Source: an uncultured Clostridia bacterium (lineage in GTDB: Bacteria > Bacillota > Clostridia > Christensenellales > CAMQZB01). Taken from it: a DNA stretch of 64,000 nucleotides. The notes under the pieces were generated by a model. That model saw only the letters and a program-made list of their open reading frames with translations. It was not told the origin of the DNA and ran no database searches. The stretch is from the NCBI GenBank assembly GCA_947039455.1, contig CAMQZB010000006.1, positions 1 through 64,000 on the forward strand. Direction: 5' to 3'. Position numbers and translations under genes: made by a program. This document shows, in pieces, positions 45,695-54,512 of the stretch. Numbering within the stretch: position 1 is the stretch's first letter; each line of letters starts with the position of its first letter.

Positions 45695-47994
45695 AATTTC
45701 AACCTATTATACAATATAGAATCAGTAAGCTCCACTTTTTTACCAGTAGTAACAGCTAATTTCTTGTTCACAACATTAATCAAACCAAGTTCTTTAAACA
45801 CTGCATAACCAAGTATAATGGTAACAGGCGAAACTCCTTCAATTTTAATTTGTGTTGTAATTGATTTAGAAGATGTAATAATTCTTCCAGCCAAACTTCT
45901 TAAAGCGCTGTATATTTGAACAAATAAATCACGGTTTTGAGTAACATTTATATTCTCTAAATAATTATCTTTCTCTAATGAGAAGATTTCAACATTTTCA
46001 GAAATATTATCAAGTTTAATTGACGAAAAGTCTTCAAACACAACGATTTTATTATATTTTTCAAAATTTATAGTTGTAGTAGGATTTAGAAGAATTCTAT
46101 TGATATTCGACTTAACCACCACTGCATTATTTTCAAACAAGAAAGTATTTTTCTCTAATTTCTCAGTAAAATATTGCAACCCTGAAAGAGTGTTAGCAAT
46201 AGACAAAACTCCGAAATCTTCTTTTCCAATGATTTTCTCATAATCTTCATTTGAAATATTTTGTATTCTATCACAAGATAGATTAAATAAATATTCTGAC
46301 AAAAGCTCCTCTTCATTCAATGAGTCTTCGTTATAAATTGAGAAAAAGTCTCTAATATTGCCTTTAACTTTTTCAATGCCTTTAAAACTGTTAATAGAAT
46401 AATCAATAAACAGTGCTTTTTCTATTTTACTTCTAAAAACGTCAACGAATTTAGACTGACTAAAAGCTAAATATTCAGCATTCTCCCCTTCACCAACAAG
46501 GTGTTGAGGGTATTTCTTCATTTCGCTCATAAGCATTTCTTTTTCACGACGCATGAAAATTGGTTTAGGATTTCCGTTACCGTAAGGCTCAAGAACCTCA
46601 AGCTCTTTTAAATACTCAACAGTTGGTTTTCCGTTGTCACCAATGTCATATTCAGCTACGGGAATGAAATTAGCCGAAGGGACATGTTCTTTTAGGTATA
46701 ATTCAGCTCTTTTTTGAAATTCTTCAAAGTTTTCTTTTAATATAGTCAATCCACAAGCTTGCGCATGACCACCAAAAGTTATGAAAAGTTCTTTCATAGA
46801 TGACAACATTTCATATAAATTAATACCTGAAATACTGCGACCAGAACCACGTAGCGATCCATCTTTTTCAACAAACAATAAAGTTGGTCTTGAAAATTCT
46901 TCCGACAATTTCGAAGCTACTATTCCAAGCAAACCAGTTTGCCATTCATCACTTTTTAGAATTACAGCACGATTACTTGATACATTAATAAATTTATTAT
47001 AACCGTCTTTAAAAATTTCTTCACATGATTTTTGTCTTTGTTGATTGTCTGTATTAACTTTGTCAAAAATGTCTTTTACTACTTTTTCATCGTCACTTAA
47101 AAACATTTCCAAACTTCTTTTAGCATCACCCATTCTACCGCTGGCGTTAATTCGTGGAGCAACCACAAAAGCCAAAGTTGTAGCAGTGATTTTTCCAACA
47201 ATACCGCAACCGTCGCATATAATTTTCAAGTTGTTTGATGGGTTTGTATTAAGCTTTTCAAGTCCAAGTTTTACTATCACTCTATTTTCGTCGGTAAGTG
47301 AAACACTGTCCGCAACGGTAGCAATAGTAGCAAATTCCACATAGTCCATAAACTTATTAGGAATCAAAGCTTGCATTATTTTAAAAGCAACTCCAGCACC
47401 GCAAAGGTCAATACAAGGATATTTCCCCACATCAAGTTTTGGGTTTACCGTAATACATTTTGGCAGGATTTCAGGAAGTTCGTGGTGATCAGAAACAATC
47501 ACATCGCACCCAAGATCTAAAATATACTCGACTTCTTTGTAACAAGAAATACCTAAATCGCAAGTTAAAAACAAGTCAGGAGAATATTCTTCTATAATTT
47601 TGTCAATAGTTTCGATATTCAGTCCATATCCCTCACTGCGATTAGGAATATAAGGCACAACATCACACCCTAGCGACTCTAAACCTTTAGTTAAAACAAA
47701 CGCACCACAAATTCCGTCCGCATCATAGTCACCGTAAACAACAACTCTCTCGTTGTTATCCACAGCACGTTGAAGACGCTCCACAGTTTCTTTCATACCC
47801 GTAAGCAAATATGGGTCATACAAAGAATCTTTTGAAACATTCAAGAACTTTTCAGCCTCTGCTGTTGAATTTATGCCACGTGAAACCATTAACCTACAGA
47901 TTTCATTTGAAATTCTAAATTGCTCTGACAATTGATTAACTAAATCTAAATCGATATTGTCATTTTTCGTTCTATTCATAATATTAATATTCAT
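45691..47994 (-). CDS. recJ: Single-stranded-DNA-specific exonuclease RecJ
   Basis: 767 aa, the long Firmicutes form. DHH motifs VVYGDYDADGICGAF (metal Asp) and VIVSDHHELP, DHHA1 (GGHAQACGLTI) and the OB-like domain are present; the last about 200 residues form the extra C-terminal domain of this group. It degrades ssDNA 5'-3' in recombination and repair. AAAGGG precedes the ATG at 47994. It ends in TGA within the relA start. Confidence 0.95.
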   Translation of the reverse strand: MNINIMNRTKNDNIDLDLVNQLSEQFRISNEICRLMVSRGINSTAEAEKFLNVSKDSLYDPYLLTGMKETVERLQRAVDNNERVVVYGDYDADGICGAFVLTKGLESLGCDVVPYIPNRSEGYGLNIETIDKIIEEYSPDLFLTCDLGISCYKEVEYILDLGCDVIVSDHHELPEILPKCITVNPKLDVGKYPCIDLCGAGVAFKIMQALIPNKFMDYVEFATIATVADSVSLTDENRVIVKLGLEKLNTNPSNNLKIICDGCGIVGKITATTLAFVVAPRINASGRMGDAKRSLEMFLSDDEKVVKDIFDKVNTDNQQRQKSCEEIFKDGYNKFINVSSNRAVILKSDEWQTGLLGIVASKLSEEFSRPTLLFVEKDGSLRGSGRSISGINLYEMLSSMKELFITFGGHAQACGLTILKENFEEFQKRAELYLKEHVPSANFIPVAEYDIGDNGKPTVEYLKELEVLEPYGNGNPKPIFMRREKEMLMSEMKKYPQHLVGEGENAEYLAFSQSKFVDVFRSKIEKALFIDYSINSFKGIEKVKGNIRDFFSIYNEDSLNEEELLSEYLFNLSCDRIQNISNEDYEKIIGKEDFGVLSIANTLSGLQYFTEKLEKNTFLFENNAVVVKSNINRILLNPTTTINFEKYNKIVVFEDFSSIKLDNISENVEIFSLEKDNYLENINVTQNRDLFVQIYSALRSLAGRIITSSKSITTQIKIEGVSPVTIILGYAVFKELGLINVVNKKLAVTTGKKVELTDSILYNRLKL

Positions 47995-48308
47995 AAATTA
48001 CCCTTTAATTTCATGGAATTCATAGATCCTATAGTTAAGGACCCTATGAAATTCTCCTCTAAGTTATTTAAGCATTCTCTCGTAATTAAAATAATTTTCT
48101 GATTATAAAGATTTCTTATTAATAATCAGTATTTATAATAATTTGTAATTCTCAATTTAATGGTATCAGCAATACCGCTAAATTCAAAATTACCAGTTAT
48201 ATTATATACATAATCAGCGATTTCATTCTAAAAAAGTTATAGATTGTATTAAAATAAATTCGCAAAAAGCCTTCCTAAGTGAAGGCTTTTTGAAAATTTT
48301 ATTAAAAT
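47995..48308. other. Gap upstream of recJ with a structured leader (314 bases)
   Basis: No ORF. On the minus strand, near 48010-48050, TTCATAG and CTATGAA pair, with an inner TCC/GGA, forming an interrupted stem that ends shortly before the recJ ribosome site. The secF terminator (48263-48292) lies at the other end. Confidence 0.5.
48263..48292 (-). terminator. Terminator of secF
   Basis: CAAAAAGCCTTC (48263-48274) and GAAGGCTTTTTG (48281-48292) form a perfect 12-bp stem with a 6-base loop and built-in U-run. Confidence 0.9.
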
Positions 48309-49352
48309 TTATTTTGTTGATTTAGATGATTTGTAAGCATGCTTTTTTTGATCCAATTTTTTGTTTGACATATCTTTGAAGATAGCCCAAAGAGTTGGAG
48401 CAATACAGATTGAAGAATACGTACCAGCAAGCAATCCGAAGATGATTGGAAGTGCGAACTCTCTCATTTGAGAAACACCAAAAATAGCAAGAGCAACAAT
48501 AGTAACCAAAGTAGTGATCGAAGTATAAATTGAACGAGTCATAGTTTCTTTGATTGAAGTGTTGATAACAGAAGTTGGAGTAGAATCACGCATACTGAAA
48601 AGCACTTTGTTCTCACGAACTCTATCGAATAAGATGATTGTGTTGTTGATTGAGTAACCAACGATAGTAATCAAAGCCGCAACGAAAGTCGCATTCATTT
48701 GAATTCTAAAGATAGCCATACAAGCAGTCATAACCAAGATATCGTGGATAAGAGCCATGATAGCAGTTAAACCAGACAGGAATTCGAAACGAATAGCTGT
48801 GTAACCTAAAATCAAAAGAGAAGCAACAGCAATAGCTAGGAATGCTTTCAAAAGAAGTTCAGCAGAAGCTGAAGCACCAACGTTTGACATACCAACAATA
48901 ACGTTATCATTGATTCTGTCAGCAGTAATTGAAGGTGTTTTTTCTCCAATTAGAGCTTTAACAGCAGTTTCAATATCAGCAGTAACAAGTTTGTTTACTT
49001 CAGACATAGCAACTTCGTCAGCATCAGAGCCGTTGATTTGGTTTTGGTATCTAACTTGAATACCTGAACCGAATTCACCACCAGACAATTTTTGTTCAAC
49101 TTGAACATTAATGCCATGTTTAGCAGTAACTTCGTCAATAATATTTTTATAATCAGTGTAGCTGTTGTCATCGTATAAATCGCCAACAGTAACAGTAACA
49201 ACTGTACCACCAGAGAAATCGATACCAACGTTAAAACCGAAGATAATAGCAACAAGGAAACCTACCACAATGATAGATGTTGAAATAATCATCCAAAGTT
49301 TTTTCTTTTCTACAACATTACAATTCCAATTTTTAAAATCAAATTTATTCAT
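48309..49352 (-). CDS. secF: Protein translocase subunit SecF
   Basis: 347 aa. A cytoplasmic N-terminus, TM1 (about 19-40) with the GIDFSGGTVVTV motif after it, a periplasmic/exoplasmic loop of about 100 residues, then five TM helices with GYSINNTIILFDRVRENK and the Ile-rich end. With SecD it uses the proton or sodium gradient to pull secreted proteins. It overlaps secD by eight bases, and the C-terminus is Lys-rich. Confidence 0.95.
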   Translation of the reverse strand: MNKFDFKNWNCNVVEKKKLWMIISTSIIVVGFLVAIIFGFNVGIDFSGGTVVTVTVGDLYDDNSYTDYKNIIDEVTAKHGINVQVEQKLSGGEFGSGIQVRYQNQINGSDADEVAMSEVNKLVTADIETAVKALIGEKTPSITADRINDNVIVGMSNVGASASAELLLKAFLAIAVASLLILGYTAIRFEFLSGLTAIMALIHDILVMTACMAIFRIQMNATFVAALITIVGYSINNTIILFDRVRENKVLFSMRDSTPTSVINTSIKETMTRSIYTSITTLVTIVALAIFGVSQMREFALPIIFGLLAGTYSSICIAPTLWAIFKDMSNKKLDQKKHAYKSSKSTK

Positions 49353-50643
49353 TAATAGATACCTCCGATTTCAAACCATAGAATTTATTGTCACCTTTAA
49401 GAGCAACGAAAATATTAGTAAGTGATCTTGTAACGATCATTGAAGTAAACAATGAAACAACGATACCTACGAACAACGTAATAGCGAAAGCTTTGATAGT
49501 AGCACTTCCTAAGAAATACAACACCGCAGCAGCGATAATAGTTGTGATATTCGCATCTATGATAGCGCTAGTTGCACGTTTGTAACCTGCATTGATAGAC
49601 GCTGAAAGAGCTTTACCAGTTGAGAATTCGTCTTTAATTCTTTCGAATATAATAACGTTAGCATCAACTGCCATACCGATAGAAAGAACGATACCAGCGA
49701 TACCTGCAAGTGATAATTGAACCACAGGCAACACACCAAGAACGTAAATAACGATAATTGTGTAAATAACAAGAGCAAGGTCAGCAATAAGTCCAAGTCC
49801 TTTGTAAACAAAGATCATGAAAGCAAAGATAATCAAAAGCCCGATAAGACCAGCAAAAATACTAGAAGTAACAGCAGACTCTCCTAAAGTTGCAGAAACG
49901 CTACTTTGTTCAGCCTCGATTAGGATAACTGGAAGAGAACCACCTTGGATTTGTACCGCAAGAGCTTCAGCTGTTTCAGCAGTAAAACTACCTGAAATTT
50001 GAGCTTTGCCCTCAGTGATAGCAGCACCAACTGAAGGGTTTGAAATTTGAACGCCGTCAAGGTAGATACCCATTTGTTGTCCAATTAAAGCACCAGTAGC
50101 TTCAGCGAATTCCTTTGAGCCTTCAGTAGAAAACTCAAGACTAACTCCGTATTCTACGCCGTCAAAGTAAGCGAAAGCATCAGTGATGTGCCCTTTTTGA
50201 CCTGAAAGAACTACAGTGCCGTCTGGTTTTCTAAATTCCAAAACAGCAGGTTTGCCAAGTATGTCCATAATTTCACTAGAATCAATGTTACCAGTGGAAA
50301 CGTCAGCAACCTCTACTCTGATACTGTTTGTACCAGATTCTACGACAGTTGCTTCAGTGTAACCTGCAGCGAAAAGTCTGTTTTGAAGAATGTCAATAGT
50401 AGCTTGAATATTTGTATCAAGATCACTTTCATCATACATCGGATTACCCTCACTGTCATTAGGAACAGATACGTCATAAACAACGTAAACGCCTCCTGAC
50501 AACTCAATTCCTAATGGAATGTTTTGCAAAGGTGGAGTGTAATCCAGATTGCCAATTTGCATTGGAGTAACAGCGAATACGCCGCAAACCAAAACAAGTG
50601 CCAATATGATAACCAAGAGTGATATAGCTTTTTTCTTGCTCAT
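49345..50643 (-). CDS. secD: Protein translocase subunit SecD
   Basis: 432 aa. TM1 (5-25), GIELSGGVYVVYDV, the P1 base and head loop (about 60-240), then TM2-6 with VDANVIIFERIKDE and the Ala-rich TM bundle. Partner of SecF in the translocon. It follows the gamma-carbonic-anhydrase-like gene by about 100 bases. The short P1 is normal for Firmicutes. Confidence 0.95.
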   Translation of the reverse strand: MSKKKAISLLVIILALVLVCGVFAVTPMQIGNLDYTPPLQNIPLGIELSGGVYVVYDVSVPNDSEGNPMYDESDLDTNIQATIDILQNRLFAAGYTEATVVESGTNSIRVEVADVSTGNIDSSEIMDILGKPAVLEFRKPDGTVVLSGQKGHITDAFAYFDGVEYGVSLEFSTEGSKEFAEATGALIGQQMGIYLDGVQISNPSVGAAITEGKAQISGSFTAETAEALAVQIQGGSLPVILIEAEQSSVSATLGESAVTSSIFAGLIGLLIIFAFMIFVYKGLGLIADLALVIYTIIVIYVLGVLPVVQLSLAGIAGIVLSIGMAVDANVIIFERIKDEFSTGKALSASINAGYKRATSAIIDANITTIIAAAVLYFLGSATIKAFAITLFVGIVVSLFTSMIVTRSLTNIFVALKGDNKFYGLKSEVSINE

Positions 50644-50747
50644 CTTGTAATTTAGCCTCCTTAAAAGTTAAATAGTTTTAAAATTCATATGTTTTTATTA
50701 TATTAAAAATCGACAGTTAAGTCAAGAATATCACGTGATATTTTGAA

Positions 50748-51239
50748 TTAAATTTTTATGTTTTTGTCTAATTGGTATTTTGCGCCTAATTCTACGTATT
50801 TCATGGCATTTTTTGTAATATGTTCGATGTCGGAAAGTTCGCATTGTTTAAGAATACGGAAAGGATTACCAACAACGATAGAGCCTTCAGTAATAGATTT
50901 ATTTTGACCGATAAGAGTACCAGCACCAATAATACAATTCTTGCCAATAGTGCAACCATTTAAAAGTATCGCACCCATACCGATAATACAATTATCCCCA
51001 ACGTTAGCACTATGAACCACAGCGTTGTGACCAATAGTAACACGTTCACCGATAATAGTAGGAATATTTTCATCACAGTGAACAGTTGCATTATCTTGCA
51101 CGTTGCTGTGATTACCTATAGTGATAGCGGACCAATCCCCACGCAAACTAGCGCCGTGGAATAAAGTTACACCCTCACCGAAAGAAACGTCGCCAGCAAC
51201 AAGTACTGAACCAACAATGTTAGGTTTATTGTTATTCAT
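50748..51239 (-). CDS. Gamma carbonic anhydrase-like hexapeptide protein
   Basis: 163 aa left-handed beta helix built of hexapeptide repeats (IGNHSNVQDN, IGERVTIGHN, GDNCIIGMGAI). Three potential zinc histidines are visible (His54 in ATVHCD, His71 and His76 in IGHNAVVH). This is the YrdA/PaaY-like group; carbonic anhydrase activity is unproven for most. It overlaps the scfB stop by eight bases, so its expression is tied to the SCIFF maturase. No functional link to SCIFF is known to me. Confidence 0.85.
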   Translation of the reverse strand: MNNNKPNIVGSVLVAGDVSFGEGVTLFHGASLRGDWSAITIGNHSNVQDNATVHCDENIPTIIGERVTIGHNAVVHSANVGDNCIIGMGAILLNGCTIGKNCIIGAGTLIGQNKSITEGSIVVGNPFRILKQCELSDIEHITKNAMKYVELGAKYQLDKNIKI

Positions 51240-52557
51240 GCTCCTCCCTCCATTCTTTTTCGATAGTGTAATTATGAATAGAACATTCTAATCTATGTTT
51301 GAACATATCGCAAGCAAGTTCGTAAGGCTTGTCAATATCCCCATTGAAGTTATAGTTATTAGCAGCGCAACCGCCACCACATTGATACTTAGCCCAACAA
51401 TCTCTGCATTCAGATTTAGATTGCAAACTTGAGCAAAGGAAGTTTTTAGTAATTGATTTATCGATTACTTTATCAAAAACGTTACCTAATTTAAATTCAG
51501 GCTTGTCCGCAAATTGATGACAAGGGAAAAGATCGCCTTTAGGAGTAACAGCAAAGTACTCAACCCCTGCACCGCAACCTTTGATACGCTTATAAACGCA
51601 AGGTCCGTTGTCAAGGTCTAGCATGAAGTGGAAGTAGTTAAACCAAGTGTCCCCATCACGTCTCATAAGATGATATTGCTTAGATAACCTATCGTAAGAA
51701 GCTTTGATTTCAGGCAAATGCTCTTTTTTCAAGCAGTATTTGTCAGTATCAGGAAGCACCACAGGCTCAATAGAAATTTGATCGAACCCAAGCTCTTGCA
51801 AACGCATAACGTCTTTGTCGAAGTCAAGATTGTTAGCAGTAAAAGTACCACGAGCGTAGTAATCTTTGTTGCCACGAACTTTACGTAGAGCTAAAGCACG
51901 TTCAAGAACTAGCTCGAAACTACCTTTTCCGTTAGGCGTTTTACGTAATTCGTCGTGTTTTTCTTGTCTACCGTCGATAGACAGAACGATGTTATCCATT
52001 TCTTCATTAAGCCATTGGATTTTATCGTCACTAAGAAGTAGACAGTTAGTAGTCATAGTAAACTTGAATTCTTTCTTATGAATAATAGCTTGTCCTTTAG
52101 CGTATTCAGTGATTTGTTGAACCACTTCATAATTCATTAAAGGCTCGCCACCGAAGAAATCGATTTCAAGACTATGACGAGAACCGCTGTTAGCGATCAT
52201 AAAATCGATAGCGTTCTTACCAACTTCAAAAGACATGTAACATCTGTCGGTCATGTAAGTTCCACCATCGGCAAAACAGTAGTGACAACGTAAGTTACAG
52301 TCATGGCAAATATGCAAGCAAAGAGCCTTAACAATATTTTCCTCACGAATTTCAACGTCAATTAGCGGTGTATCCAAAGTACCCTCAGCACGTAACCCAT
52401 CAAGATCGGTATTAGCCTCGTTCACTTCCTCACCATGATAGCTAGACAAATCGTTGTTATTGATAATATCAAAAATCAACTTGTCCACCTTGTGTAAAGA
52501 ACCACTTTCTGCATCAAACAGATAGAAAATTCCTTCTTTTTCAAAACAATGTGTCAT
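51232..52557 (-). CDS. scfB: SCIFF peptide maturase (radical SAM, thioether-forming)
   Basis: 441 aa. The radical SAM motif is CHDCNLRCHYC (C87, C91, C94), followed by the GGEPLMN motif and a SPASM-type C-terminus (GCGAGVEYFAVTPKGDLFPC, CRDCWAKYQCGGGC) for two auxiliary Fe-S clusters. The N-terminal HCFEKEGIFYLFDAESGSL is a RiPP-recognition-like region. It forms Cys-Thr type thioether bridges in the SCIFF peptide. The ATG at 52557 behind GAGGA is preferred to a start 15 codons upstream. It lies about 220 bases after scfA. Confidence 0.93.
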   Translation of the reverse strand: MTHCFEKEGIFYLFDAESGSLHKVDKLIFDIINNNDLSSYHGEEVNEANTDLDGLRAEGTLDTPLIDVEIREENIVKALCLHICHDCNLRCHYCFADGGTYMTDRCYMSFEVGKNAIDFMIANSGSRHSLEIDFFGGEPLMNYEVVQQITEYAKGQAIIHKKEFKFTMTTNCLLLSDDKIQWLNEEMDNIVLSIDGRQEKHDELRKTPNGKGSFELVLERALALRKVRGNKDYYARGTFTANNLDFDKDVMRLQELGFDQISIEPVVLPDTDKYCLKKEHLPEIKASYDRLSKQYHLMRRDGDTWFNYFHFMLDLDNGPCVYKRIKGCGAGVEYFAVTPKGDLFPCHQFADKPEFKLGNVFDKVIDKSITKNFLCSSLQSKSECRDCWAKYQCGGGCAANNYNFNGDIDKPYELACDMFKHRLECSIHNYTIEKEWREEHE

Positions 52558-52776
52558 TATATAAATCCTCGTAAAAATACAAAAAAGTAAGGGCAATCCC
52601 AACGGAAAGCCCTAGTGATTGATTGACTAATAATAGCCTATTCAATATGCTTTTAAAAAAACCTAAATGCGTATAAATTTCTATATACTATATAGTGTTA
52701 AATAAATTTAATAAAAAACTTAACCAAAAATACAGAAAATACGAAATTTAAAAAGCATTAAAAATCTTAATTGAAA

Positions 52777-52950
52777 TTAGATTTGCTCTCTTTTAGAACC
52801 CTTAACCAAAACAGTTTTTTTGTCGCAAGCTTGGTTACCAACAGTACAGCTAGTTTTGCAAGCTGATTGACATGAAGAACGGCACTCACCGCAGTTAGCA
52901 GAAGTTGAATCGCAAATTGTTTTCTTAGTTACAGTAGTAATTCTTGACAT
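52777..52950 (-). CDS. scfA: SCIFF ribosomal peptide precursor
   Basis: 57 aa, starting MSRITTVTKKTICDSTSANC and including the diagnostic core CQSACKTSCTVGNQAC (27-42), which matches the six-cysteines-in-forty-five family. Seven Cys are present (13, 20, 23, 27, 31, 35, 42), one more than the name implies, and the peptide continues 15 residues past the last Cys (DKKTVLVKGSKREQI), longer than usual. AAGGAG precedes the ATG. It has its own promoter and lies directly upstream of its maturase. The mature product's function is not known. Confidence 0.95.
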   Translation of the reverse strand: MSRITTVTKKTICDSTSANCGECRSSCQSACKTSCTVGNQACDKKTVLVKGSKREQI

Positions 52951-52990
52951 AATATATCTCCTTAAAAATTAACTTTCATTTAATAAAACT

Positions 52991-53019
52991 ATTATATACT
53001 ATTTAGAAGAAATATTCAA
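52991..53019 (-). promoter_or_regulatory. SigA promoter of scfA
   Basis: On the minus strand TTGAAT (53014-53019), a 17-base spacer and TATAAT (52991-52996). It lies in the 76 bases between the TIGR04086 gene and scfA, so scfA can be transcribed alone and strongly. Confidence 0.8.
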
Positions 53020-53026
53020 GTATTTT

Positions 53027-53440
53027 TTAGTACTTCTTTAAGTTTACACCAATAATTCCTGAAATCACACCTAAAATAGCAGAAAACAGAATACTCATGC
53101 CAAGAGCTTGATCTAAAATGAAAGTACCGTTCATAACTGAGAAGATGCAGAAAGAAAAAACAGCGAATAGAAGACCTACAAAAAGCCCAGTCAACCAGCC
53201 TTTCATTTTACTGTTTACCGCAACAAAAACACCGATAACAACAGCAACTTGCTTAGCAATAACATCGATAGGTGCTAAAATTCCATCAGCAATTTCCGTA
53301 AACATAGATAGCAAAACAACAACCATAGTAAACATCAACGTACAAAGTAACGCAACAAAAACGCCCTTAATTATAGACAACAAAGGAGTGTTCCCCTCAG
53401 CACTTGATTTATTAGATTTAGTATTAGAATTAGATTTCAT
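53027..53440 (-). CDS. TIGR04086 family membrane protein
   Basis: 137 aa. A Ser/Asn/Lys-rich cytoplasmic N-terminus (about 25 residues), then four transmembrane helices (SIIKGVFVALLCTLMFTMVV; AKQVAVVIGVFVAV; LTGLFVGLLFAVFSFCIF; ILFSAILGVISGIIGV). Size and layout match the TIGR04086 family, which lies next to scfA in many Clostridia; function unknown. The ATG at 53440 follows GGGGGG; the ORF is open 16 codons further but without a site. Confidence 0.72.
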   Translation of the reverse strand: MKSNSNTKSNKSSAEGNTPLLSIIKGVFVALLCTLMFTMVVVLLSMFTEIADGILAPIDVIAKQVAVVIGVFVAVNSKMKGWLTGLFVGLLFAVFSFCIFSVMNGTFILDQALGMSILFSAILGVISGIIGVNLKKY

Positions 53441-53891
53441 AAAATCCCCCCAATTATTATTAATAACACATTCTATTCCCACCACCACAAATTTATGCGT
53501 AAATACAAAAAAAAAGCTACACCCTAATAGATGTAGCTTTTTCTTTTGTGCATTTGATATTTTTCATAAGTAAATAATAATTTATAACTCTTTCTTTTTA
53601 ATAGAAAAAAGTAGGAAGGTAGAAATGTTAAATTTAAAATTATCTTTTGTATAAGATATTTCATTAGTAAAAATAATTGTTTGATTTTCATATGTACTTA
53701 CGAGATATTCATTTGTATATTAAATTCAAATACACATTAGATACAAGCTTAAAATCGAGCATGATTGCATATACTTCTCTAATATAATTAAAACGCTCCA
53801 GTATCTGTAATTATTATAACATAGAAAACGCAACTATGCAAGCTTATTTCTCATAAATTGAAATAATTGAATTAAAAAAGGAGGAAATCCC
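53441..53891. other. Gene-free gap before the double-HTH gene (451 bases)
   Basis: It holds the hairpin at 53511-53542 and otherwise AT-rich DNA with no ORF or clear promoter. The HTH gene's ribosome site (AAAAAGGAGG) is at its right end. Confidence 0.6.
53511..53542. terminator. Bidirectional terminator-like hairpin
   Basis: AAAAAGCTACA (53511-53521) and TGTAGCTTTTT (53532-53542), a perfect 11-bp stem with T-runs on both strands. No gene ends here on either strand: minus-strand transcripts would come only from the region beyond the HTH gene. It may insulate or attenuate the TIGR04086 transcript. Confidence 0.75.
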
Positions 53892-54338
53892 ATGAATTAT
53901 TACAAATTGTTTTTAGAATCTTTACAAGAATTAATGACAAACGAAAACATTACACCTGCAATTTTAGCACGTGAATTAGGTTGTGCTAAAAGTACAGTTG
54001 CAAGATGGCTTCATAATTCCTCTTTACCAAAAGTTAAATATTTATATCTACTTTCAGCGTATTTTGATTGCTCATTTGACTATATACTTGGACTTACTGA
54101 CGACAAAAAGTTTACAAGAAATTTAGTTTCAGTAGATTTCCCAACAAGATTAAAAAATATGTTAAAAAGCAAAGACAAGACAGAATATCGCTTTGCAAAA
54201 GATTGTAATTTCCACAACGGTCGATATAATCACTGGTTTGTTAAACTCAACATTCCACGCACAGAAAATTTAGTAACTATGGCAAAATCACTAGACTGTT
54301 CCGTAGAATACCTACTAGGAATATCCGACACCCTATAA
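53892..54338 (+). CDS. Double helix-turn-helix (Xre-like) protein
   Basis: 148 aa with two HTH modules in tandem: residues 5-70 (ITPAILARELGCAKSTVARWL, then YLYLLSAYFDCSFDYILGLTD) and 80-148 (TEYRFAKDCNFHNGRYNHWF, ENLVTMAKSLDCSVEYLLGISD). Each ends in the Y-LLG segment common in HTH_3 proteins. No sensor or enzymatic domain. It is the only plus-strand gene among minus-strand operons here, next to intergenic repeats, so it may be an accessory insertion. Target unknown. Confidence 0.82.
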   Translation: MNYYKLFLESLQELMTNENITPAILARELGCAKSTVARWLHNSSLPKVKYLYLLSAYFDCSFDYILGLTDDKKFTRNLVSVDFPTRLKNMLKSKDKTEYRFAKDCNFHNGRYNHWFVKLNIPRTENLVTMAKSLDCSVEYLLGISDTL

Positions 54339-54358
54339 ACTTCCCCAATAATAAATCA

Positions 54359-54500
54359 CAGAACCTACAATACAAGTAAAGCCCCCCCGCCACAACGTGG
54401 CAAGGTTGGAACAACCAAATACAAACTCCTTAATAAACAACACGGCAACAACAAAACCAAACCTACTCGATTAAAACCAGAACCTACAATACAAGTAAAG
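54359..54500. repeat. 23-bp direct repeats spaced 119 bp
   Basis: A 23-bp segment starting CAGAACCTAC and ending CAAGTAAAG occurs at 54359-54381 and 54478-54500 without mismatch. The first copy is followed by a C-rich GCCCCCCCGCC. They lie just before dispersed repeat copy A. Confidence 0.75.
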
Positions 54501-54512
54501 AAAATCCCACGT

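Noticed and set aside
53892-54338. Prophage or integrative element marked by the HTH gene
   Set aside because: No integrase, recombinase, structural gene or attachment-site duplication was found nearby; both flanks are core operons.
54359-54500. CRISPR from the two 23-bp direct repeats
   Set aside because: Only two copies, spaced 119 bp, no palindromy in the repeat, no cas genes.
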